Source: Xestospongia muta
Lineage: Eukaryota; Porifera; Demospongiae; Haplosclerida; Petrosiidae
DNA length: 64,000 nucleotides
Direction: 5' to 3'
NCBI GenBank assembly: GCA_963693285.1
Contig: OY848918.1
Span: 12,448,960 to 12,512,959, forward strand
The notes below the pieces were generated by a model, which saw nothing but the letters and a program-made list of their open reading frames with translations, was not told where the DNA came from and searched no databases. Shown piece after piece: positions 1-10,212 of the stretch. Position 1 is the first letter of the stretch; each line of letters starts with the position of its first letter. Made by a program: the position numbers and the translations under genes.

Positions 1-470
1 AGTTTAGAGAAAGTAGCATCCACTAATGGCTTAAAACAGAATTTGTCATTTTAACCGAGGTCTTTGCTCCCACAGATTCATCAATATGATAGAAGCCAAA
101 AAGTAGTCTTTGTAGTTTATTGACCAATAATTGAAACACACACCAAAACTAATCTAACTCAATATGAACTATACATCTTTTGTTTGTACATAAGAGATGG
201 ATACTTTTCAACTAAACTAACTGGACTAGTTCTTGTTGAGTTAGACTAGTTTTGACTTTGTGGTAACTTAGAATTAGGATACATTGCAATGATCAAATTA
301 TTTGGGGTATATTACACTATAACAATTAGGCCAATTATTCTTTGAAGATACTGTGAAAAAAAGTTAAACAGCAGGTAAAGTTTGATTAATTTTTGAGAAT
401 ATTGCACTATAACAATTAATTAGGTCAAGATTAAAACTAATTACTTATACATACATGTATATATATACAC
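1..470. repeat. Dispersed repeat, copy 1
   Basis: This stretch is clearly similar to 36833-37260 and more weakly to 48390-48850. Shared landmarks are a TTTGTAGTTTATTG block, a GAGTTAGACTAGTTTTGACT block and a region ending in GGTTTGATTAATTTTT. No coding frame is visible. It is probably an old non-coding transposon or part of a duplicated intergenic segment. Confidence 0.6.
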
Positions 471-489
471 ATATACATACATACATACA

Positions 490-523
<34 letters not shown>

Positions 524-527
524 CATA
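471..527. repeat. (ATAC)n microsatellite
   Basis: About fourteen tetranucleotide ATAC units with slight interruptions at both ends. Confidence 0.9.
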
Positions 528-757
528 CAATCTCATTAATTGTGACCAAAGTAGATTATCATTCAGTATTACAGAGGTGTCCTTTATTCAAAAGTTATAT
601 TATTTTCAGTGCTCATAAATAAATTGTTATCTTAATTACTAAGTAACCTAGTAGGCTAGGGCTAGGATTAGGGAGTCATTTGTGGTTGGTAAATTTTGTA
701 GTACTAGTAATACCTCAGTCAAATCAACTACAACACTTTACTATTGAGGCATGTTGT

Positions 758-806
758 TACCATGACAACATGACACTAGTCAAGTAAACACTAGAGTATA
801 TAAATG
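758..806 (+). promoter_or_regulatory. Type A promoter of protease copy 1
   Basis: A TATA box (GTATATAAAT, about 796-805) lies about 90 bp before the ATG. Upstream is the block CATGACAACATGACACTA, also found ahead of copies 8 and 9. Conservation between diverged paralogues is the evidence; no transcription start is known. Confidence 0.6.
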
Positions 807-891
807 AAGACCAGCTATAGAAAATTAAGTACTGCTGTTATAACCAATAACATTAACTTATCATTCACTTCTTTTCAAGTTTCAAGCTACA

Positions 892-1917
892 ATGAAGGTA
901 TCGATCCTTTTTGTGTTGACCAGCTCTGTTCTCATTTGGGGGTCCATAGATGCTAAACCCACTAAAAATGGATGGAGAAAGATTCAGTTCTCTCCGATAA
1001 AGAATATCATTGGTCTGCCCATCCAATTCAGTGACAAAGCTGCACCTCTTGAGGGTACAGATGAATTCTTGGAGGGTCTTCGGCTTGTTATGGTAACCCA
1101 CGATGGATATGAATATACTGGATCTCTAGAAGATGTAGAGAATCTGTTTTACACAAAGGAAGATAAAGACGAAGATAATGAGAAAATACCATCACATTTT
1201 CGTGATAAATATCAAGATGAGGAACTACCTACACACACTGATTTTAGCAAGGTTCTAGAAAAATCACTAGAGAGCCTGGCTGAGAAACGTTCCGTCATTG
1301 GAACGGACCAACGGCAACGACAAGTTCCAAACAGTTTTCCTTATACGGCCATTGGACGTGTTGCTCTCGGATGTACTGGAACATTCGTAGCTCCAAAGAC
1401 TGTTCTAACTGCAGGCCATTGTGTCCATGGCAGCAGTGGATGGTACGATAATTTGGATATCTATCGTGCCAAGGACTGTGATCCAAATCAAGGGACAAAG
1501 CACACTCATACAATGGCTCTTACCATTAGCGCATGGATTACCAATCCACGTCCTGAAAATGATATTGGCTGGATCATTGTTAATACTCCCTCTCCAGTCT
1601 CAATGAGCTTTACTTACATGACTCCTTCAGCTATTTCAACAACCATCTATATCTATGGCTACCCTGCAGATCTCCCAAAATGGTGTCTCTATGGTACCAA
1701 TTGTCCTCTTGCTATAGTTGAAGATAAACGTCTGAGGTACACATGTGATACTTATGGTGGTAACAGTGGCAGTGGTGTCTACTATAACAGGAATGGAGTG
1801 AACACCATCATTGGTGTACATGCCTATGGTGTCTATCAAGGAACAAACAGTGGTACTCGTATGACCAAATCGTACTACGATACAACTAATTACGTCATTA
1901 ACCAATACGGTGCATAA
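892..1917 (+). CDS. Secreted glutamyl-endopeptidase-like serine protease, copy 1
   Basis: Single-exon gene for a 341-residue secreted pre-pro-protease. Residues 1-21 form a signal peptide ending IDA. Residues 22-130 are a propeptide with the family block KIQFSPIKNIIG and a DGYEYTGSLEDVE segment. The dibasic site AEKR ends at R133, so the mature chain starts SVIG and has 208 residues. Catalytic residues are H176 (TAGHC), D224 (ENDIGW) and S292 (GGNSGS). H310 (GVHAYG) sits where glutamyl endopeptidases carry the His that binds a P1 carboxylate. Six cysteines suggest three disulfides. The match to Bacillus glutamyl endopeptidases covers the mature N-terminus, both active-site blocks and the C-terminal GTRMTK block. 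Glu/Asp specificity is inferred. The ATG lies in the ACAATGAAG context shared with copy 8. A poly(A) signal AATAAA is at 1944-1949. Its closest relative in the window is copy 8. Confidence 0.93.
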   Translation: MKVSILFVLTSSVLIWGSIDAKPTKNGWRKIQFSPIKNIIGLPIQFSDKAAPLEGTDEFLEGLRLVMVTHDGYEYTGSLEDVENLFYTKEDKDEDNEKIPSHFRDKYQDEELPTHTDFSKVLEKSLESLAEKRSVIGTDQRQRQVPNSFPYTAIGRVALGCTGTFVAPKTVLTAGHCVHGSSGWYDNLDIYRAKDCDPNQGTKHTHTMALTISAWITNPRPENDIGWIIVNTPSPVSMSFTYMTPSAISTTIYIYGYPADLPKWCLYGTNCPLAIVEDKRLRYTCDTYGGNSGSGVYYNRNGVNTIIGVHAYGVYQGTNSGTRMTKSYYDTTNYVINQYGA

Positions 1918-2169
1918 TGGCTGACTAACCTCATTCAAGTTGTAATAAACTAAGATGTGAATTTAGTAGTAGAATTCTTGAGTATTTTTTTCAATTCCTT
2001 TTTTTAATTTGCTAACTTCTTTTTTAAGTTTTTCAGTTTTTGTACTAGTTTCATGCTATTTCTAGAAATGTTTATTAAAATGTTGAAGTTGAATACAATT
2101 TGCCAGCTTTGTGTATTATAAATATGATATTTGTAGAGTACAGGTAATACTATATATGCAAGTAAAAAC

Positions 2170-2346
2170 GGGTGCTTCTTGGTGTAACTTGACTGTTGTA
2201 ACAACATGTCCTATGATGACATCACTATGTATCATAGAGTTAATAACGTTAGATTTAGTTTAGGGTTTAGGTGATGTCATCATATATGATGACATCACTA
2301 TGTGCTATTCATTATGATGTCATCATAGTCACACCAAGAACCACCC
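2170..2346. mobile_element. MITE-like element with terminal inverted repeats, copy 1
   Basis: A 177-bp non-coding element bounded by GGGTGCTTCTTGGTGT and its near complement ACACCAAGAACCACCC. Internal palindromic blocks are built from ATGATGACATCAC. A second copy is at 6384-6563. The similarity continues beyond the right inverted repeat to about 2462, so the pair may have been copied as a larger segment. A degenerate relative occurs near 15845-15895. Confidence 0.7.
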
Positions 2347-2462
2347 AAAATTTTAACCCCTTTTCAAGTTGTTATTCCATTCTCTCACATGTCAGCAGAA
2401 GCTGCACGTTGTGAATTGATTGCCTTGTCTGGAGGAGTTAAAGGAGATGTTATAAAGTTATA
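2347..2462 (+). other. Duplicated exon-like stretch, unrecognised
   Basis: The stretch next to the MITE is shared with 6564-6677. From 2388 both copies read in one frame for about 25 codons, beginning SHMSAE and containing LSGG, and both end in a stop. A pyrimidine-rich tract and an AG precede the frame. It may be the last exon of a gene carried with the repeat. I do not recognise it. Confidence 0.25.
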
Positions 2463-3126
2463 GATAGAAGGAACAAAAGGTAACAAAGAAGAGTGTTTAT
2501 GTAAGGGTTTTATTTTCTGTAACATAAAAAGGACATAATAATTTTTAAAATTAGTAATATGAAATGAACACAATAATACAAATATTTTGACACAAGCAGA
2601 CAACTATACTATTTAGTGTTATGCTCAGTATTAGAGAATTGACAAATGTAGTTATCAACTATTGCATTTAGTTTTGGAATAGTACATGTAATATATATCC
2701 ATAATAGACAGGAATCACACTGTATCCATTCAACAGTTTCAGAACTATCATTACTAAAAAGGAGAAATTAGAAGAGCCAGCATTGTTAAAAAGACATTTA
2801 ATGATAGGAATGTCAACTATCTCGTCTATTTTTGTTTCTTCTCAAGATCGTTTCAGATGAAAGCTGCTGTTGAAGGATCTGTTGTTGTATCACGTTTGTC
2901 ATCTTAATTAGTCATTTTAACATGTTGTCAAATGTCATGTACTGCTAGTTTGAAAAGTCTTGTACAAAATATTATTTCAGGAACTGTGAGTAATAGTTTG
3001 ATAGTTATGAGCAACTAGTGTTTAATTTGTTTTGCTGTTGTTGTAGGTTCAAATTATTAAGAAAGTTGAAGAATTTATAAAGACCTCTCCTTGAACAAAG
3101 GTAATGATGACTGACTTGTCACCTCA

Positions 3127-3177
<51 letters not shown>

Positions 3178-4285
3178 ACTAACTAGGAGACCTCAAGGAA
3201 AGCTAGTATTAAGGTGAGACTGTAAGACTATAGATATAGGCTTCTATCTAAGTCTTAGTCCATATATTCAGATATTAAATGACCAGTGACACACTTCAAG
3301 CTATTGTACATAGCAATGATGGAAAAGAGACCAAAAGTGATATAATAACTTATTAATATGCATTATGTCATTGAATAGAATAAAGTTAAATGTAATAATA
3401 CTTTTTTTGTTAAGGTAGTTTTTCATTATAACTGAATCTTATTTCCATTTTAGGAAATAACTGCATGATGTGAAGAAGATGCACGATAAAATACACAGGA
3501 ATTATTGACCTGATAATAACTATAGCACAAAAAGAAGGTATATCTGGAGACCCAATAGAGTAACCAATTCATATCATGTTTCAGCCTGCATGAATACACC
3601 TCCTTAATTTTAATATATCATTAAAATTAAAGGAAGATAAAATTAATATGGAGACACATGATTGTAAAGATGAAAATGATAAATAAATGATATTTAGCTA
3701 ATGGCATTCTTCTTTTTGTTGTCTATTTGGACATGGCATTGAGAAGCCAGTTATAAAAGAGGAAATAGATCCAGACATATTTGGTATTTCAGCATAACTT
3801 GACCTAGAGTCTCTATGATAGTATTCATATATACAGATATTTCATGTAACTTGAACTTCATTGAGAGTAAGATGTCTGTTCACATTCTTTGTTGTTGATT
3901 TTCTTCTAGTTGATCAGTGGGCTGGGTCATAGAATTACAAGCTAACCAACAAAGCAGGTTGATGGTTAAAAAGATTACATAGTATTGTCAGCTATTGAGT
4001 GGTATCAAAAACTGTCACTAAAGTTATATAATTCTACTTTAGCTATACTTGTTGTTATACTTGTTGTTAACAATTTTGGAGCTAGAATAGATTAAATACT
4101 ATAATGTTTTTATGCATTTAGAAGACTTTCAATTAATTGTTAATCAGATCAATTAAAAATCAATTAATGTTGGTCACGTGTGGTGTGAGTCTGCTGGTAT
4201 TTCCCGCCAAATTGTCACGAGTTTGTGCCTTGTGTTTGTCGTAATGAAGCATGAGAGAGATGTCTTGAAAATATAAAATGGACTC
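2463..4285. other. Intergenic, no gene seen
   Basis: No coding frame with recognisable content was found on either strand. A (CT)n microsatellite occupies about 3129-3175. Confidence 0.5.
3129..3175. repeat. (CT)n microsatellite
   Basis: An uninterrupted CT dinucleotide run of about 47 bases. Confidence 0.95.
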
Positions 4286-4780
4286 CATTTGCAAGACTTT
4301 TTAGTTCACAGACCCCCGTGGGTCTTCGTCGGTACGACTCGTCTCTTCGTTCGCCCCTCTTCACGACTCTTCTCTTCGTTGGATCTCTCCTCTTCGCTGG
4401 ATCATCCTTTTCATTTTCTTTTCTGTTCTTTTTTATTAATTTTTTTTTATTTTTGTTTGTATCAATCAGTTCTCTTATTGACTTTCCTCTTCGTTTCTAC
4501 AGGACTTAATTTGGAAGTTACCTCGAGTTGTCTGATTTTCTCTGATGTTTTAGACTGTTCTTGACGTTCTCTGATGTTTAGACTGTTCTCTGGTGTTTTG
4601 ACTGTTCTCGGTTCTCTGACATTCTCTGGATGTAAAAGATGAGTCACTCTCCTGCCTGGTCTCTTCTGTCTTCTTCTTTCAAGCCTTCTTTCCTCTTCTT
4701 TAAATTTTTTTTATTTTTTTGGGCTATCCAGCCCATACACTATACACACATTCATACAAATCCTATTAATTATCTTCCTC

Positions 4781-4839
4781 CTGCCGCCTGGCGGCCTTTA
4801 AAAAATTTTTTTTTAATATCCAAGGCCGCCAGGTGGCGG
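4781..4839. repeat. GC-rich inverted repeat (hairpin)
   Basis: Two 18-base arms (4781-4798 and 4822-4839) pair with two mismatches across an AT-rich loop of 23 bases. The arms have a CCTGGCGGCCTT core and stand out in an AT-rich background. Confidence 0.75.
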
Positions 4840-5166
4840 GGGGAAGCTCTGATCTTCTAGGATGCGTGTGTGTGGTGTGTGCTGTGTGTGTTGGTGGTCC
4901 CTTTTCACTTCCTCTGTCTCTCTTCACTCTCTATCTACTCATTGTCACTATCAGTTCATAACTACTCTCTTTTTCTTTCCCTGCAGGAGCAGCACTGGTG
5001 AAAAAGGTGAGCTGTCTCTCCATCCATTCATCTCTCATCCATTCTTTAGTAATCCAGTTGTTATTCTCTCTTTCTTCCTCTAAGTTCTCAACTTGTGGAC
5101 TGACTGGACTCTTGGGAACTCTCTATTTTCTCTTTCCTACAATTGTTGGATTGGAGACCTTCACTG

Positions 5167-5252
5167 GACTACTTGGGGACTCTTTAACAAAGACACCAGA
5201 CTACGTGGGGACTCTTCAACAAAGACACCAGACTACTGGGGGACTCTTCAAC
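5167..5252 (+). repeat. Short tandem repeat, about 35-bp unit
   Basis: Two full units and a partial third of GGGGACTCTTCAACAAAGAC followed by ACCAGACTAC. Confidence 0.75.
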
Positions 5253-5290
5253 TACAGACTTTTTATAGACTATTTTTTTATTTTTAGTTG

Positions 5291-6370
5291 TGATTTTTTT
5301 ATAGTTTTTTCTTATAGTTTGTTATTATATGTATTAATTTTCTTTAAATAACATTTTTTTCACTAAAATTTGGGAAGTCAATTTTAACTTTGAAGATAAT
5401 TATTTAACAATTATTTTTATTAACAAATGAATTAGTTTAGAATTCAATTTCTTATGAAACTCTAATACTACAATCATTTTACATCATTGCTGTTTTTTAA
5501 CTGTTCAGTGTCTACACACAAATTTTATTACACTTTTAATTGTAGATATGATAGAAAATTCACAGCATTAAATTTGTGTCATCATTATCATGTAATCTTA
5601 AATACAAAATTGAGCATATAACTGAGTTCCATGGCTCACCAAGTGACGTAAAAGACTCTGATATGCAGTATCGGAATGAGTCTATTAGTATGGGTTTCAG
5701 TCCAACTTGTTTGATACTACTGTCTGTGCATTACATAACAAGCAGAGCAAACAAATTAGAAAACAAATTATTCCTTTTTAAAAGAACAACAAACACGATA
5801 GTAGGTAGTAGGATGTCAACAAAATACAATTAAAATGTACACCTAAAATCAATTGAACAATTATAATGCATTGTCTTAGCTTTGTATCCAGATGTTTGAT
5901 GAACATTTTAAATTATCAATTTAATAAACCGTGTGATATCCCATCCTAATTCAAATTGTTTTAGATAATGCTATGACATGCAAAAAGTAGATTATGTAGA
6001 AAAGTGTGATTCATTTCAGGCTAAACTACGAGGTATAACTGGTTTGTCTTGGTCAATAGAACTGGTTTGATGGAAATTCCACAGATATTCTGAAAAAAAG
6101 AGAAACTTACAACATTTTTTCAACAGTAGCTTATTTGGTGGTCTAGTTTTAATACCAGTAATCTTTCTTATTAATTAAAGCTGTCCACATTATACTATCA
6201 TAACTTAGTTTGAGCATAATATCATATATATAGACAGCTGCCAATTATACTGATAGTGGGTGTGAATATTAATTAATTACCTGATAAATTTTAATTATCA
6301 CTTCACTATGGCAGACAATACCAAAATTGAGAGCCATTAGCCACATAAAGTTCCATTAGCCAGAGAAAGT
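5291..6370. other. Intergenic, no gene seen
   Basis: AT-rich sequence. The 85-codon open frame near 5576-5833 has no recognisable motif and I do not support it as a gene. Confidence 0.4.
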
Positions 6371-6383
6371 TATCCAAAATTTT

Positions 6384-6563
6384 GGGTGCTTCTTGGTGTA
6401 ACTTGACTGAAGATGTAACAACTTGTCTTATGATGACATCACTATGTGTCATAGAGTTAATAATGTTAGGTCTAGTTTAGGGTTTAGGTGATGTCATCAT
6501 ATATGATGACATCACTATGTGCTATTCATTATGATGTCATCATATTCACACCAAGAACCACCC
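6384..6563. mobile_element. MITE-like element with terminal inverted repeats, copy 2
   Basis: Same element as at 2170-2346. Its inverted repeats are slightly longer and include AAAATTTTGGGTG at the left and the complement at the right. The neighbouring segment to about 6677 is shared with copy 1 as well. It lies just beyond the truncated 3' end of the GH31 pseudogene. Confidence 0.7.
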
Positions 6564-6794
6564 AAAATTTTAACACCTTTTCAAGTTTTTATTCCATTCT
6601 CTCACATGTCAGCAGAAGTTGCACGTTGTGAATTGATTACCTTGTCTGGAGGAGCTAAAAGAGATGTTATAAAGTAAATGCTCAGTATTCCTTACACAGG
6701 GATAGCCAGAACCTCATTCAGTAAAGTGTTTACATATTAAAGAATTATATTAACATCTTAAAATTCTAGTTAACATAGTCATTTATCGACTCAC

Positions 6795-9416
6795 TAGTGG
6801 ATATGTCCATATACGACGATCATTGTCTGCATTTTCAGTACAATGAGCACGAAAGACTGGAGAGAACACTCACCACTGTACCCATCTATAGATAATGAAC
6901 ATAATAATATAATCCAGCAAATATTATAATTGAATCAAAGTTCACAAGTCATAATTACGTGTGTGTTAGGTATATCAGTATGTATAATAACCATAGATGT
7001 TAAAACGTGTTTATACTATGTTATATAAAAATATGCAAAGGTTTAATACAAACCTTATATATAACTCTGGAAAGGGCGGAACTAGATGACCACCAATATC
7101 ATGACTCCAGTAACCATAAAGAACATTAGAGGCACGTAATGTAAAAAACACTCGAACATCAAGAGAATCCCAACTATAAGAGAAAGAGGAAAAGAAAGTG
7201 AGACAAACAAAAAGAAAAACATGCATGTGTATGTGTATGTACAACATAAAATATTATTACATACAGGAAAGACATCTCCAGAGAAACCAACTTGGTATCT
7301 ATGGTTACCAAGACCACCCCATCTATGTAGTATCAATGGTCTATGAGCTGGTGTCTATATTATGATCAGAGAATTATATGTAATGATATTACTAATACCA
7401 CTAACAGTAGTGTTCCATTGGTAAGTATTAGTACTAAAGATATAGTTAATCCAAAAGGTAGGATTTACATTAGGAATAGATATAACAGTTGAACTACCAC
7501 TTTCACCTAAAGGAAAGGTTATAATTAGAAAGAAATAGGTTATGATTATTATAAATTATATAATTACTTGGCACTAGATTATCAACAACTATAATGTAGA
7601 GGTAATAATAACCACAATCATAAACTTGTAGTGATATAATGTGAGCTTGCATATTAAAATTGATCTATGTACAAGTCCTGACCTTGTTGCCAGTCCAACC
7701 ACCAAAAGTCAATACCCTGATCTTGTAATGGTTTTAGTACAAGTTTAAAGAAATTATCTACAAACTACAATAGTATATATATAGAGAGAAGATATGTATC
7801 ACTTGATATTACCTTTGGATCAGTTGGTCTCCAAGGGACATATTTTTGTGTCTATAGATGTAATAAACTAATAAACATATTGTAATATATACTGACCTTA
7901 GGATCAATACCCATAGCAGTAGCCATTGCTGGATATACATCTTGCCTTCGTTTGATTCTTTATAGAACGTATTATTCCAGTCCATATCTGTTACTAAATT
8001 ATCTAGAGGTATTCTTCTACTTTCATATCCTCTAACAATATCCTACAAGTTCACTATATAACTGACTAGAACACAAAATATGTACACTTACCATTTCTCC
8101 TTGATCATTATATGCCCAATAACGAAAGTAGAACACACCAAAAGTATATCTAGGAGGTAATGGAATATGTCCTGATACAAGAGTAAAGTCTTTAACAGCT
8201 CCTTTGTAATCTAATATTGTGAAATATAAAAAATAATGCATATTTTAGAGATATCAATTAATCTCTATGTCTGTCTATCATCCATCCATCCTTACCATGT
8301 CCATGACCAAAGAAATAAAAGTCTTGATAAGTCTTAGAACCATAAAAACAACTGATATTAGTTTGAGTAGATGGAGACCAACAACATCCTCTTCCAGTAC
8401 AGTCAGTCTCAGATATAGTAGGATAACCACATGATAGACTCTAATAACAAGAGAACAACAAATTACACAAGTTATTAAAGATGACACTAAATGTTATAAA
8501 CACACTTAGATGATTTCACTTTGATAACTGAAAATAAAACAAAAAAACGATTGTTATACCAATACCACAAACACAATAAATGTGGTCATCTTAATTGATA
8601 GTGAAAATGTGGTTATTTCATCATTTAACAAATACTTTTATAAATATATTGTTCATTGGACTTACTGTAGTGTATTTCACAGAATCACAAGTATTGTTTT
8701 TAGAAGAATTAGAGTTAACCCAAGGCCACATTGAATTATCATATTGAGGAAGGCCTGAATCATTAACAACATATCCCTCCTTTGAGATAATACTAGATGA
8801 GTATGTATGTTTGTGTATTTGAGTGAGAGTGAGTATTAGAAAGACTTATACATCTTACTTTAGTGTACAATACAATTCATCACTGGTTTGAGTATAGCAG
8901 ATCAAGTTACGATATCCAAAATCACCATCTAAAGTCTATAGCAGAAACGATATTTCATGAACTTTACAGCTGTTACAAAATTAAAACAATAAATTTAATA
9001 CACCTACATCGTAGAACTACATTCATTATCTTACCCTGATGGTACCCAGTAGATTTCCATTGACATTATCATGAACAGCAGGTTGTGGAGACCATTTATT
9101 GACTTCATCTCTAACTTTGTATTGAACATAGAGATTGTTTGAGTTAAACCCAACATCATCTGGTTTATAGTAAACCTAGTAGTAATACAAACTTTAAAGT
9201 CTTCATTATTATTATTATTATAACTTACTTGAATATCAGTGGTATCTATTACTGACCAGCCATCATTATTCTTACTGACTTTATAGTCAGGAGATGGTAA
9301 GTTTCTATGAATGAAGGTAAAAGTGGCAGCATCACGATCAACAGTACTATCCCATTCCATACGAATTAGACGAGAAGTGAGCACAGTGAATCGAGCATGA
9401 CCCACTGTCACTACAG
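6795..9416 (-). pseudogene. GH31 family alpha-glucosidase pseudogene with inserted trefoil domain
   Basis: About 13 short exons with GT-AG borders can be traced (approximate plus coordinates): 9229-9416, 9035-9175, 8858-8935, 8666-8779, 8296-8440, 8092-8210, 7897-8042, 7813-7851, 7691-7764, 7406-7506, 7265-7355, 7054-7173, 6795-6884. In order they encode the N-terminal beta-sandwich (ARFTVLTSRLIRMEW, then GTIRTLDG), a trefoil domain with six cysteines (8296-8440, first Cys in the preceding exon), the start of the catalytic barrel (YFFGHGHDYKG, PPRYTFGVF), the nucleophile block FWWLDWQQ, the HRWGGLGNHRYQ and GFSGD block with the likely acid/base Asp, and YGYWSHDIGGH. Three lesions show decay. 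About 45 residues are missing with a frame change near 7940-7950. A TGA at 6870-6872 interrupts the QW-VFSP motif. The 7265-7355 and 7054-7173 exons do not join in one frame. The first exon lacks a clear start, and the C-terminal part of the family is absent. Confidence 0.85.
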
Positions 9417-9420
9417 ACTT

Positions 9421-10212
9421 GAGGTTGGAGGATCAAACACTAATATAATTCCAAACAATACGGAATAAAGTTGACCCCCAAAAAGGTGGGTGGTATGTGA
9501 ATCAATGATGCATGCGTACTATTTAATGCCTTGCCTTCAACATGTATTAAATAGGTCAACGTAAGGTCATATAGATATATATACTGCTTTTTTTTCTGAG
9601 ATTAGTCCTACTCTCACGGCACCAATGTTACCATGGAATATTGGACCAAAGTAATGGTGAAACATGGTCCGAAGGCACCACCATGGAAGGAAATGTTGTT
9701 GGTATCCTTGTCAAATCAGTGCCAAAGCTAAACCTCTGAGTTACCACATGTATATTCATCACCACATTTAAAGCTAGTCAGCTCTCAACTAAAAATTGCA
9801 TTAAGCCAACTCCATTATTCAATATATTTGAAGTTAGGAAATTACATGAAATCACAAGTTCAATTAACACAGTTCAATAAACACGTTTTAACACATTTTT
9901 ACATAGAACAAGACACCAATAGTAAATTCACTTACAAAAACTGAAGCCTAGAGTAAAAAGTATGGAACTAGTTCATTAGTTCACCAGTCAGCTCTGAACA
10001 TTTTTTATTTTTAAAATTTTTTTCATAAACTATTTGACACTGGAAAATTTTATTAAGCCAACTCCATTATTCAAAATATTTGAAATTGCATACAATCAAC
10101 TATTTCCTACAAAAAAACGAATTTTACAAAAAAGTAAAAAAAAGGATAAATTCAGTTCCTACAAAAACTGAAGCCTAATAGTAAGGAACTAGTTCATTAA
10201 TACTTGGTTCAT
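9421..10212. other. Intergenic between GH31 pseudogene and protease copy 2
   Basis: No gene is seen. The right part (about 9780-10212) is the 3' flank of protease copy 2 and resembles the 3' flanks of copies 3 to 6. Confidence 0.6.

Larger units (their letters stand above)
4290..5290 (+). other. Pyrimidine-rich, locally GC-rich region of unknown nature
   Basis: The plus strand is unusually rich in T and C and holds repeated short phrases: CTCTTCGTT near 4340-4400 and CTCTGATGTTTAGACTGTTCT around 4537-4610. It also contains a GC-rich hairpin (4781-4839), a splice-acceptor-like CTTTCCCTGCAG at 4974-4985 followed by a donor-like AGGTGAGC, and a short tandem repeat (5167-5252). The open frames look compositional, without a known domain. 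A non-coding exon or the end of a retroelement is possible. Confidence 0.3.
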
